The notes under the pieces: generated by a model
What the model saw: the letters and a program-made list of their open reading frames with translations, nothing else
The model's database searches: none
What the model was told of the DNA's origin: nothing
DNA from: Deinococcus sp.
Lineage (GTDB): Bacteria; Deinococcota; Deinococci; JACQHA01
Assembly (NCBI GenBank): GCA_016199255.1
Contig: JACQHA010000340.1
Location: forward strand, 1 to 6,054
Length of the DNA stretch: 6,054 nt
Reading direction: 5' to 3'
In this document: piece by piece, positions 1-5,784 of the stretch
Position numbering within the stretch: the first letter of the stretch is position 1
Layout of the letters: each line of letters opens with the position of its first letter
Program-made: the position numbers and the translations under genes

Positions 1-54
1 CCCCTACTCCTTCCCTTCCTGCTGGCCCTGGTTAGCTGGTCCGCCGCCCAGGCG
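1..54 (+). other. Signal peptide (h- and c-region) of the first gene
   Basis: Reading frame 1 from base 1 gives a leucine-rich hydrophobic run followed by small residues and an A-Q-A motif, the usual type I signal peptidase site. The charged n-region and the start codon lie before the window. No cysteine is found at the cleavage site, so this is not a lipoprotein signal. Confidence 0.75.
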
Positions 55-1023
55 CAGCTGGTAGGAGTGGCGCTGCGCCTGGAAGGAATAGAAGCTGGCG
101 CGGTGCAGCTAGGGGTGGATCTCACTGCTGGTACTGGCCTGGCCCTGGGGGTGGACGCCACGTTGAGCCAGCTGGTGGGGGGGCTGGGCAATGTAGAGAT
201 CAGGGGCAGAGGGGACCTGGGGCTGGCTGGGCCGGTGGCTGGCGAGGCGCTGCTGGCAGTCGGGGCGCTGGGGCAAGTGGGGGCTCAGGGTGTCAGGCTG
301 GGCCTGGTAGTGCAGGGCGGTGCGCCGCTGGCGCTGCGGCCTGGTTTGGGGCAGGGCAGCGATTTAGAGCTCTTTCCGCCAGTGCGGCCGGGGTTCCGGT
401 TAGATACGACCCCGCTACTATTTGAGTTGGCACCGACTGTGTCGCTGTTGGCCGGTTTCTCTCAGGTGCAGAGCCGGGTCTCAGTCTTCAGCGTTGATGC
501 CAGCCTGGGCATTGCCAATGGCGTGGCCTTTCGCTTCGCTGGTAGCTTTGCCCCCCTGGGGCCGGCCAGCCGAGGTGACCTGCAGTTTGGCACTACCCAT
601 CTCTTAAGCAGCATCGGCCCATCGCGGCAGTTACACACTATAGAAGCGCGCTTCCGCCCACCGGCCAGCCAAGGCGCGCCCCGCCTAGAGCTGCTGGTTA
701 GAGGCGGGTTCCGGCGCGATGGCAGCCAGAGCCGGCTGGGGGCGGACCTGGGGGCGCTTTTAACCTGCACCGGGCGCAACGCCCTGGGTGAGGGGCGCAG
801 CCTGGAAGGGCAGGTCCGGTTCCTGTGGCGTACCCTCACTGCCCTTGACCACAATGGAGATGGCCTGGGGGAGAGCAGCGATTTAGTGCTGCGCCTGGAC
901 CTCAGCGCCCAGCTCCTGCCGCAGATCGCATTAGATCTCACCTTGGCCTGGGAGGCGTTTCCGGTGGCACCGGGCAACGCCTTCACCGTACAAGTAACCG
1001 CCCGCCTTAACCTGGCTGACTGA
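1..1023 (+). CDS. Exported beta-rich protein of unknown function (5' end cut off by the window)
   Basis: The open frame runs in from the left edge, so the true start lies outside and the GTG at 67 is an internal valine. The first visible residues form the hydrophobic core and cleavage site of a type I signal peptide (LLLPFLLALVSWSAAQAQ), with likely cleavage after the A-Q-A at bases 46-54. The mature part, about 320 residues, is rich in Gly, Leu, Val and Ala, with many alternating polar/hydrophobic stretches such as VRLGLVVQ and LVLRLDLSAQ. This suggests many beta strands, possibly an outer-membrane barrel or a periplasmic beta-sandwich. A D-x-N-x-D-G-x-x-E-x-x-D loop at 847-882 resembles an EF-hand or dockerin calcium loop. 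I do not recognise the family. The last residues (VTARLNLAD) do not end in the aromatic residue typical of BamA substrates, which weakens the barrel idea. It lies 86 nt upstream of two LolA-like secreted proteins on the same strand, so a shared envelope role is plausible but inferred. Coding status is firm; function is unknown. Confidence 0.85.
   Translation, partial: PLLLPFLLALVSWSAAQAQLVGVALRLEGIEAGAVQLGVDLTAGTGLALGVDATLSQLVGGLGNVEIRGRGDLGLAGPVAGEALLAVGALGQVGAQGVRLGLVVQGGAPLALRPGLGQGSDLELFPPVRPGFRLDTTPLLFELAPTVSLLAGFSQVQSRVSVFSVDASLGIANGVAFRFAGSFAPLGPASRGDLQFGTTHLLSSIGPSRQLHTIEARFRPPASQGAPRLELLVRGGFRRDGSQSRLGADLGALLTCTGRNALGEGRSLEGQVRFLWRTLTALDHNGDGLGESSDLVLRLDLSAQLLPQIALDLTLAWEAFPVAPGNAFTVQVTARLNLAD
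847..882 (+). other. Calcium-binding-loop-like motif in the first gene
   Basis: The translated residues are DHNGDGLGESSD. Acidic or amide side chains sit at loop positions 1, 3, 5, 9 and 12, with Gly at 6, as in EF-hand and dockerin-type loops. The usual hydrophobic residue at position 8 is replaced by Gly, and there is no clear helix pair, so calcium binding is possible rather than shown. It lies between two beta-like segments near the C-terminus and may be a surface loop. Confidence 0.4.
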
Positions 1024-1036
1024 CGCTCTACGCCGC

Positions 1037-1069
1037 TTCACCTGGGCGCTATACACTGGGCCAGGTGGA
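1037..1069 (+). other. Inverted repeat in the 86-nt gap between genes 1 and 2
   Basis: CACCTGG (1039-1045) and CCAGGTG (1061-1067) are exact complements. The stem extends by a G-U and an A-U pair to about 9 bp around a 15-nt loop. No run of T follows, so it is not a standard intrinsic terminator. It could be an mRNA processing or attenuation hairpin, or an operator. Nothing else notable was seen in this gap except the ribosome binding site. Confidence 0.3.
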
Positions 1070-1098
1070 ACTGTCCTGGCAGTAGGGCGGTTCACCCC

Positions 1099-1105
1099 AA
1101 GGAGG
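1099..1105 (+). promoter_or_regulatory. Strong Shine-Dalgarno sequence of gene 2
   Basis: AAGGAGG ends 4 nt before the ATG at 1110. It fixes the start of the second gene and shows that this organism uses Shine-Dalgarno-led translation, in contrast to the toxin-antitoxin pair further on. Confidence 0.8.
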
Positions 1106-1109
1106 ATCG

Positions 1110-1925
1110 ATGAGAACCCTGCTCAGCATTGCTCTAGCTCTACTCTGCAGTATCGCTCCTGCCCAGGGGCTATTAGATATTGATGGGCTGCGCGCTGGTG
1201 TCCAGACTGCCCGGGACAGCATCCACACCTTGCGGGCCACTCTCCGAGTGGACACCAATCCAGAGGAGGCTGACCCCACCGACGACCTGGTGCTCCAGGC
1301 GCTGGCGGTAGGCGACGGCCAGGGGAACTTTGTGGCCAACCGCTTTGCCCTTGACGCTCCCGATGAGCTGGCGGAGCAGTTCTTCATCGTGGTGCCTGGT
1401 GACCCGACTACCAGCGATGACGACCTGTTTGCCCTGTACCTCTTGCTCACCAACCAGGTGATTATTACCCGGGGCGAGCTGGCCGCTGGCTCCAGCTTTG
1501 ACCAGATTGTGGGGGGGACCAGAGGCGAGGAGGACGATGACCTGTTCAGCTTTAGCGCCAGCGCTTTCGACACGGCCGTTGTGGCCACGCCGCTGGTGGA
1601 TAGCTCCCAGGCCTACACCGTCGAGGCGTTCCCCAAGCGGGCTAGAGATAAAGAGGACTTCTCCCGGCTGGTACTGACCCTGTTTGGGCCAGAGCGCCAG
1701 TTCCAGCCGCTGCGCATAGAGTTCTACGACCCAGACGACGCGACGAAGTTGAGCCAGGTGATTGTCTTTGAGCGCTACCAGCGGGACGTAGAGCTGGGGC
1801 TAGACGAAGTCCTCAACGTCTGCAACCCCTTTGAGAGTGATCAGATTGTGCCCCTGGACGTTACTAACCTGGAGGGCACAGTGGAAGAAGCTGCGGCCAC
1901 TTGCGGGGTGGAGGTGGTGCTCTGA
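1110..1925 (+). CDS. Exported LolA-like protein with acidic repeats and a C-terminal extension
   Basis: This 271-residue protein starts at an ATG with an excellent ribosome binding site. Residues 1-20 form a type I signal peptide, cleaved near A-P-A/Q-G. The rest resembles the LolA/LolB and outer-membrane lipoprotein-sorting fold, a half-open beta barrel that carries lipid or lipoprotein acyl chains in the periplasm: an early amphipathic helix (about 24-48), then strands, then the stretch PLRIEFYDPDD (200-210) followed by SQVIVFERYQ, as in LolA-type C-terminal strands. Two acidic copies of DDDLF (103-107 and 142-146) interrupt the middle. A tail of about 35 residues carries the only two cysteines of the mature protein (Cys238, Cys265), which could form a disulphide. 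Cys13 lies inside the signal peptide without a proper lipobox. The next gene overlaps its end and looks like a divergent paralogue. The family call rests on pattern rather than strong motifs; an unrelated periplasmic protein remains possible. Confidence 0.75.
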   Translation: MRTLLSIALALLCSIAPAQGLLDIDGLRAGVQTARDSIHTLRATLRVDTNPEEADPTDDLVLQALAVGDGQGNFVANRFALDAPDELAEQFFIVVPGDPTTSDDDLFALYLLLTNQVIITRGELAAGSSFDQIVGGTRGEEDDDLFSFSASAFDTAVVATPLVDSSQAYTVEAFPKRARDKEDFSRLVLTLFGPERQFQPLRIEFYDPDDATKLSQVIVFERYQRDVELGLDEVLNVCNPFESDQIVPLDVTNLEGTVEEAAATCGVEVVL

Positions 1926-2548
1926 AGCTTTTCGCGCTCCTTAATGTGCTGGCCTTCGCCGCTAGAATCGAGCCTCCCACTGTGGAGCACGTGCTAGCGG
2001 CAGTGGCCCAGAGCCAGGCGGCGCTGGTGGACCTGTCTACCAAACTAGTGGGGACAGTAAACGGCGACCCGGCGAATATCCTGATCCAGTTTGTGCGTCC
2101 TGACCTGGTGCGGGCAGAGTTCTTCGGCGGGCTATTGGACGGCCAGGTGATTGTGGTGGAGGGTGATGCCCAGTATACCTTTCAGCCGCTCACGGGCGTT
2201 ACCTTCATTGATCCGGCAGAGCGGGACGACATCACTGACCCGGCAGAACTGGTCCGCATTATCACCGACTTCTCGGCGTTTGTGGCAGAGAACTTCCAGG
2301 TGAGCCTGGTGGACGTGCAAGGTGAAGCAGGCCAGCGGGTGTTCACTTTGCTGGCGGTGCCTCTCACTGCTGCCTTGTTGGACCAGGTGGAGCTGAGTCT
2401 TGCCGAGGCCGACCTGCGGCCCCTAGAGCTGCTGGCCACCAGCGGCGGCAGCGTGGTCATGGATGTGACCATTGCTGAGTGGCAGACCAACCCTGGCCTG
2501 AACCCCGACGACCTACGCCTGCCTGAGCCGTATGTCGATAGGCGGTAG
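1901..2548 (+). CDS. Exported LolA-like outer-membrane lipoprotein carrier-type protein
   Basis: The coordinates begin at the first conventional start codon, TTG 1901 (215 residues). The in-frame CTG at 1922 is the likelier real start: GGAGG sits 7 nt before it, it overlaps the preceding stop as CTGA, and it gives a clean signal peptide (MKLFALLNVLAFA, 208 residues in all). Numbered from the TTG, a helix (27-45) is followed by ILIQFVRPDLVRAEFF (60-75), VIVVEGDAQYTFQP (83-96) and a final WQTNPGLNPDDLRLP (194-208). This is the order typical of LolA-like proteins: a beta strand with Pro-x-x-x-Arg, then a strand preceding a tyrosine/phenylalanine, then a closing acidic loop. It probably binds lipid or lipoprotein acyl chains in the periplasm. 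No cysteine is present, so it is soluble rather than a lipoprotein. It is co-translated with the preceding gene and may serve the same substrate. Whether it is the true LolA orthologue or a lineage-specific relative cannot be told here. Confidence 0.8.
   Translation: MRGGGGALKLFALLNVLAFAARIEPPTVEHVLAAVAQSQAALVDLSTKLVGTVNGDPANILIQFVRPDLVRAEFFGGLLDGQVIVVEGDAQYTFQPLTGVTFIDPAERDDITDPAELVRIITDFSAFVAENFQVSLVDVQGEAGQRVFTLLAVPLTAALLDQVELSLAEADLRPLELLATSGGSVVMDVTIAEWQTNPGLNPDDLRLPEPYVDRR
1910..1924 (+). promoter_or_regulatory. Shine-Dalgarno sequence and likely CTG start of gene 3
   Basis: GGAGG occupies 1910-1914, inside the end of gene 2, with a 7-nt spacer to CTG at 1922-1924. The CTG overlaps the TGA stop (1923-1925) of gene 2 in the same way as the ATGA junctions elsewhere in the window. 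No comparable ribosome binding site precedes the TTG at 1901. A GTG at 1946 would cut away half of the signal peptide. Confidence 0.5.
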
Positions 2549-2592
2549 CTGGCAGATTGTGCCTGTAGCGGCAGGGGCATGGATCAGGTGTC

Positions 2593-2625
2593 TCGATTAA
2601 CACTATACCTCTGATATAGAATCGA
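2593..2625 (+). promoter_or_regulatory. Split inverted repeat upstream of the toxin-antitoxin pair, candidate operator
   Basis: The left half is TCGATT (2593-2598) and CTATA (2603-2607), separated by AACA. The right half is TATAG (2615-2619) followed directly by AATCGA (2620-2625). The arms pair over 11 bp around a 7-bp centre. They cover the TTAACA -35-like and TAGAAT -10-like elements. Ribbon-helix-helix antitoxins usually bind symmetric repeats over their own promoter, so binding here by the VapB-VapC complex is a fair inference. Confidence 0.5.
2597..2622 (+). promoter_or_regulatory. Promoter of the vapBC-type operon, probably giving a leaderless mRNA
   Basis: TTAACA (2597-2602) matches the -35 consensus at 5 of 6 positions and TAGAAT (2617-2622) matches the -10 consensus at 5 of 6. 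The spacer is short (14 bp), so the -35 assignment is doubtful. A TGA just before the overlapping TATAGA (2615-2620) could act as an extended -10. In either case transcription would begin within a few bases of the ATG at 2629, and no Shine-Dalgarno sequence is present in the 20 bases before it. This matches leaderless promoters, which are common in Deinococcus. Confidence 0.5.
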
Positions 2626-2628
2626 TAT

Positions 2629-2859
2629 ATGAAAGCGATATCTATCCATGTTCCCCAGGAGGCCTATCAAGAGTTGAAGTCGCTCGCCGCCAGAACTGGC
2701 CGCCCCGTGGCAGAGCTCATCCGGCAGGCGATGGTGGACTACCTGGAACGGGAGCGCAGCCGCAATTGGTCTATCGCCGACATCCCCCCTCACAATAGCG
2801 GTGCGCTTCTCCTGCCCTGGACCAGGCACGAACTGTTTGAAGAGATGATCGAGCGATGA
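2629..2859 (+). CDS. vapB: Ribbon-helix-helix antitoxin (VapB/CopG type)
   Basis: This 76-residue protein has a ribbon-helix-helix DNA-binding domain at residues 1-40: the strand KAISIHVP, then helix QEAYQELKSLAARTG, the turn RPVAEL, and helix IRQAMVDYLERE. Such proteins dimerise through the strand and bind operator DNA in the major groove. Residues 45-76 (PPHNSGALLLPWTRHELFEE) are probably the unstructured tail that wraps around the toxin and blocks its active site. The next gene starts within its stop codon (ATGA), which is typical of type II toxin-antitoxin pairs and keeps the two products in ratio. No Shine-Dalgarno sequence precedes the ATG, and a -10 box lies 6 nt upstream, suggesting a leaderless transcript repressed by its own product through the upstream inverted repeat. 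The antitoxin role follows from the toxin partner; the symbol is by type, since RHH antitoxins of PIN toxins also go by other names. Confidence 0.88.
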   Translation: MKAISIHVPQEAYQELKSLAARTGRPVAELIRQAMVDYLERERSRNWSIADIPPHNSGALLLPWTRHELFEEMIER

Positions 2860-3293
2860 TTCTTGCCGTTGATACCGATGTCCTCGTCAACTGGGCAATG
2901 GCAGGGGCTTCCCACCACCGGGCAGCGCGGAGCCTCATCGAGACTGAGGTTGCCTCCAGGGGTGGACAGATCGGCCTCACCTCACAGGTGCTCTTTGAGT
3001 TTCTCCATGTCACCACTGATCCTCGTCGTTTCCAACGCCCTCTTTCACTAGACCAGGCTGGGCGCCTGGCCCGGCAGCTATGGGATGGAAGAGACGTTGC
3101 CCGCATCCTGCCCGGACCTACGCTGGTTCACCGAACGTTGGAGCTGCTAGCGGCCTTCCGGCTGGGAAGAAAGCGTATCCTGGATACCGCCCTGGCTGCG
3201 ACTCTAGAGGCGGCCGGTATCACCCGGCTGGCCACCTTCAATCGGCGGGATTTTGAGATCTTCCCATTCTTGCAGGTCATTGAGCCTGTCTGA
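2856..3293 (+). CDS. vapC: PIN-domain ribonuclease toxin (VapC type)
   Basis: This 145-residue protein is a single PIN domain of normal VapC length. The Mg2+-dependent acidic residues are all in place: Asp6 in the opening strand ILAVDTDVLVNW, Glu48 in SQVLFEFLHV, Asp110 in RKRILDTALAAT and Asp132 in TFNRRDFEIF. VapC toxins cut specific RNAs, often initiator tRNA or 23S rRNA, and slow growth when the unstable antitoxin is lost. The target here cannot be read from sequence. The gene overlaps the antitoxin by 4 nt and has no strong ribosome binding site of its own, so translation is probably coupled. The active site is intact, so the module is likely functional. It ends 41 nt before the stop of the convergent deacylase gene. 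A solitary non-toxin PIN nuclease is unlikely given the partner. Confidence 0.92.
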   Translation: MILAVDTDVLVNWAMAGASHHRAARSLIETEVASRGGQIGLTSQVLFEFLHVTTDPRRFQRPLSLDQAGRLARQLWDGRDVARILPGPTLVHRTLELLAAFRLGRKRILDTALAATLEAAGITRLATFNRRDFEIFPFLQVIEPV

Positions 3294-3317
3294 TAGCGGT
3301 TTTCAGAAAGGTTGCGC

Positions 3318-3350
3318 AGAGGTGGGTTTCAAAGTCAGGTCAGCACCTCT
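3318..3350. other. Inverted repeat between the convergent genes
   Basis: AGAGGTG (3318-3324) and CACCTCT (3344-3350) pair exactly across a 19-nt loop that includes the stop codon of the deacylase gene. It lies where a two-way terminator would be expected, but the stem is short, the loop large, and no clear T tract follows on either strand. Its role in termination is weakly supported. Confidence 0.2.
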
Positions 3351-4897
3351 CCTGCCAGGGTGCCAAGGTAATTGCCCCGGCTCACTGCTACCCGGCCGTT
3401 GATGATGACGTGCTCGATCCCTGCTGGCCGCTGGGCTGGCTCTAAGTACGTGGCGGGGCTGGCGATGGTGTCTGGATGGAACACCACCAAGTCGGCTCTG
3501 GCCCCGGGCCTGATGGTGCCTCGATCAGTCAGCCCCAGCCGGCTAGCGGGGAGGGCAGTGATCTTGTAAATGGCCTGTTCCCAGGTGAGCAGGCGCTGCT
3601 GGCGGACAAACTCGGCGAGCAGGTGGGGATAGGTGCCGTAGAGCCTGGGGTGGGGCCTGCCGTCCACATAGAATCCGTCGGTGATGATCATGGTGTGGGG
3701 GAACGCCAGCACCTTGGCCAGGCCCTGGTCGGACTGGTTGAAGGCCACGATCCCCACCTGGCCCTCTTCGGCTAGTAGCAGGTCGAATAAGAAGTCGTAC
3801 ACGTCCTGGCCGCTAGCAGCCGCCAGCTCTGCCAGGTTCTGTCCGGCCATGTGGCGCTTGCCCGGGTCGCGCACTGAAGCAATGAAGATATTCTCCCAGC
3901 CCTGGACCACGGTGCGCTGTGCCTCCATGGTGCGCCGTGCCTGGGCCCGGTCTGCTGCTGACCTGAGCCGGGTGAGTAAAGCAGCCCGGCCTCCCGCCAG
4001 CATCTCCTGGGGCAGGAGCTGGGTAGCCACGGTGCTGCCAGCTTTATAAGGATAAGCGTCGCAGGTCACGTCCTGGCCCTGGGCTCTAGCCTGCTCAATT
4101 AGCGCCAGCGCCTGGTCCACCTTGTCCCAGTTGGGGCGGCCTACGGCCTGCAGGTGCGAGAGGTGCACAGGGATGCCAGCGGCCTTACCTACGGCTAGTG
4201 TTTCCTTAATAGCGTCTAGCAATCCGAACGAGTAGCTGCGCATGTGGGTGGCGTAAAAACCCTTGCGGCGCAGGGGTTGGGCTAGCGCTGCTAGCTCGTT
4301 GACGTCGGCGAAGCTCCCTGGGGCGTACATCAGCCCGGAGGAAAGACCTGCTGCTCCCTCCTCCAGCGCCTGCTCCACCTGGGCGGCCATGGTGCCTAGC
4401 TGCTCTGGCTTGGGCACTGCTGCATCGGGGCCGATTGCCGCGAGCCGCACCGTGCCGTGCGCCACCATCGTGGCCAGGTTAGTCACCAGGCCTTTGGATC
4501 TAGCGACCGCCAGGTACTGGCTGGCGCTGGCCCAGCCAGAATGGGATTGGAAATTGCTGAGAATAGGGGAGATGATGTCACAAAAGTCCTGCTGCCGCTC
4601 CTGGGCAACAGGGAATGTGGAAAACCCGCAGTTGCCCACTAGCTCAGTGGTAACCCCCTGCAGCACCTTCTCTGGGACGTGGCGCAGGGCGTGCAGGTCA
4701 GAGTGGCTGTGCAGGTCAATGAACCCTGGTGCCACTGCCATCCCGGTAGCGTCGATGCGCTGCTTCCCAGCTGCAGGGGGCAAGAGGCCGACTGCGGCGA
4801 TGGTGTTACCCTTGATTCCCACGTCAGCTCTGACGCCGGGCTTGCCGGTGCCGTCGTAGACGATGCCGCCGTGGATCACCAGATCAAGTGCCTTCAT
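3335..4897 (-). CDS. N-acyl-D-amino-acid deacylase (D-aminoacylase), amidohydrolase superfamily
   Basis: This 520-residue enzyme probably removes the acyl group from N-acyl-D-amino acids in the cytoplasm. The start is the ATG at 4897: AAAGGG ends 5 nt before it, and it overlaps the permease stop as ATGA. Upstream in-frame codons to 5005 only read through the permease gene. The small N-terminal beta domain (1-55) is followed by the metal site GFIDLHSHSD (His63, His65), then ELVGNCGFS (Cys90), ATHMRSY (His218), HLSHLQ (His248) and MIITDG (Asp407). These line up with the His-x-His, Cys, His, His and catalytic Asp of the Alcaligenes D-aminoacylase family. Further family marks are DAYPY (280-284) and HPRLYGTYPH (416-425). 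The C-terminus returns to the beta domain (about 460-520). Dihydroorotase or hydantoinase is less likely because of the NCG cysteine and the HPR...GTYP motif. It sits behind peptide permeases, which suggests the substrate is imported, perhaps D-amino-acid-containing wall peptides. Exact substrate specificity is not known. Confidence 0.9.
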   Translation of the reverse strand: MKALDLVIHGGIVYDGTGKPGVRADVGIKGNTIAAVGLLPPAAGKQRIDATGMAVAPGFIDLHSHSDLHALRHVPEKVLQGVTTELVGNCGFSTFPVAQERQQDFCDIISPILSNFQSHSGWASASQYLAVARSKGLVTNLATMVAHGTVRLAAIGPDAAVPKPEQLGTMAAQVEQALEEGAAGLSSGLMYAPGSFADVNELAALAQPLRRKGFYATHMRSYSFGLLDAIKETLAVGKAAGIPVHLSHLQAVGRPNWDKVDQALALIEQARAQGQDVTCDAYPYKAGSTVATQLLPQEMLAGGRAALLTRLRSAADRAQARRTMEAQRTVVQGWENIFIASVRDPGKRHMAGQNLAELAAASGQDVYDFLFDLLLAEEGQVGIVAFNQSDQGLAKVLAFPHTMIITDGFYVDGRPHPRLYGTYPHLLAEFVRQQRLLTWEQAIYKITALPASRLGLTDRGTIRPGARADLVVFHPDTIASPATYLEPAQRPAGIEHVIINGRVAVSRGNYLGTLAGEVLT

Positions 4898-5784
4898 AGG
4901 ATCCCTTTGCGCCGCGGGTCCAGTATGTCCCGCAGGCGGTCGCCCAGGACGTTGAGACTTAGTACCGTCAGGAAGATGCACCCCCCCGGCGCCAGCACGT
5001 ACCAAGGGGCATGCGCCAAATACGCCTGGGAGCGCTGCAGCATGTTCCCCCAGGTAGGGGTAGGGGGCTGGATGCCCAGCCCTAGGTAACTCAGGCCGGC
5101 CTCAATCAGAATGGCAATGGCCATGCCCTGGGTGATCTGCACTAAAAGAGGTGTGAGGCTGTTGGGGAGGATGGCCACCAGCACAATGCGCGCATCGCTG
5201 GCGCCGGCGGCCCGGCTGGCCTGGACGTACTCCAGCTCCCGGATGCTCAGAGTGGTGCTGCGTGCCAGCCGGGCGAAGCGGGGCAGGAAAATGACAGCAA
5301 TGGTGAACATCAGGTTCAGCAGATTGGGGCCCAGATTAGCCGCCATGAGGATGGCGAAGAGTATCGCTGGGAATGAGAGTAGTGCGTCAGAGAAGCGCAT
5401 GAGCAGCGTGTCCACCCAGCCGCCGTAGTAGCCTGCTGCCATCCCTAGCGGCACGCCGCTGGCAGCAGAAATCAACATGCCCCCCAGCGCCACCCCCAGG
5501 GCAATGCGGGTGCCATAGATGATCCGGCTGAGAATGTCTCGCCCCAGCTCGTCAGTACCCAGGAGGTTGGTGCTGCTCGGTGCCTGCAGTGGCCGGCCGC
5601 CGATTTTGGTAGGTGATAGTGGGGCCAGGAATGCCGGGAACAGGCCGGCCAGCACTACCGCCAGGCACATGGCCACGGCCAGCACCAGCCCAGGGTCCCG
5701 CCACAATAGGTACCCCAGGCGGCTGCGGCGCCGGCGCTCAGGCCTCTTCAAGGCGAACGCGGATACGCGGGTTGAGGAATCCAT
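4894..5784 (-). CDS. dppC: ABC transporter permease, DppC/OppC type
   Basis: This 296-residue inner-membrane subunit belongs to a dipeptide/oligopeptide ABC importer. A basic cytoplasmic N-terminus (about 1-30) precedes the first membrane segment (31-55). Then comes the DppC signature TNLLGTDELGRDILSRIIYG (72-91), several membrane helices, the EAA cytoplasmic loop that contacts the ATPase (about 185-208, with EYVQASRAAGASDARI), the stretch LSYLGLGIQPPTPTWG (231-246), and the closing helix with LNVLGDRLRDILDPR. Length and order are normal. The ATG at 5784 gives a 47-nt overlap with the upstream permease and has no clear Shine-Dalgarno sequence. A TTG at 5751 would shorten the overlap to 14 nt and still leave the first helix intact. 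Its end overlaps the deacylase start by 4 nt. The substrate could be peptides or other small cargo such as nickel or sugars; the deacylase neighbour favours peptides or acyl amino acids. Confidence 0.93.
   Translation of the reverse strand: MDSSTRVSAFALKRPERRRRSRLGYLLWRDPGLVLAVAMCLAVVLAGLFPAFLAPLSPTKIGGRPLQAPSSTNLLGTDELGRDILSRIIYGTRIALGVALGGMLISAASGVPLGMAAGYYGGWVDTLLMRFSDALLSFPAILFAILMAANLGPNLLNLMFTIAVIFLPRFARLARSTTLSIRELEYVQASRAAGASDARIVLVAILPNSLTPLLVQITQGMAIAILIEAGLSYLGLGIQPPTPTWGNMLQRSQAYLAHAPWYVLAPGGCIFLTVLSLNVLGDRLRDILDPRRKGIL
4903..4908 (-). promoter_or_regulatory. Shine-Dalgarno sequence that sets the deacylase start
   Basis: On the minus strand AAAGGG lies 5 nt before the ATG at 4897, inside the end of the dppC-type gene. 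Together with the ATGA overlap it supports 4897 over the longer frame starting at 5005. Confidence 0.65.

Noticed and set aside
462..986. 174-residue minus-strand open frame opposite gene 1
   Set aside because: Arg/Ser/Pro-rich translation typical of the antisense of a GC-rich gene; no motif.
1037..1069. Intrinsic terminator after gene 1
   Set aside because: The stem is reasonable but no T run follows, so it is listed only as an inverted repeat.
1110..1169. Possible lipoprotein signal in gene 2 (Cys13)
   Set aside because: The residues before the cysteine (ALL) do not match a lipobox, and a normal A-P-A cleavage site follows.
1049..1588. 179-residue open frame on the minus strand opposite gene 2
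   Set aside because: Ser/Arg-rich low-complexity translation, no start signal and no domain. It is the antisense shadow of a gene with a signal peptide and strong ribosome binding site.
2584..2829. 81-residue minus-strand open frame across the antitoxin start
   Set aside because: It lies over the promoter and RHH domain of vapB and has no recognisable feature.
4263..4859. 198-residue plus-strand open frame inside the deacylase
   Set aside because: The opposite strand encodes the conserved metal site and other family motifs; the plus-strand product shows no domain.
4898..5005. 36-residue N-terminal extension of the deacylase
   Set aside because: It lies wholly within the conserved end of the permease gene; the ATG at 4897 has a ribosome binding site and starts exactly where the family's first beta strand begins.
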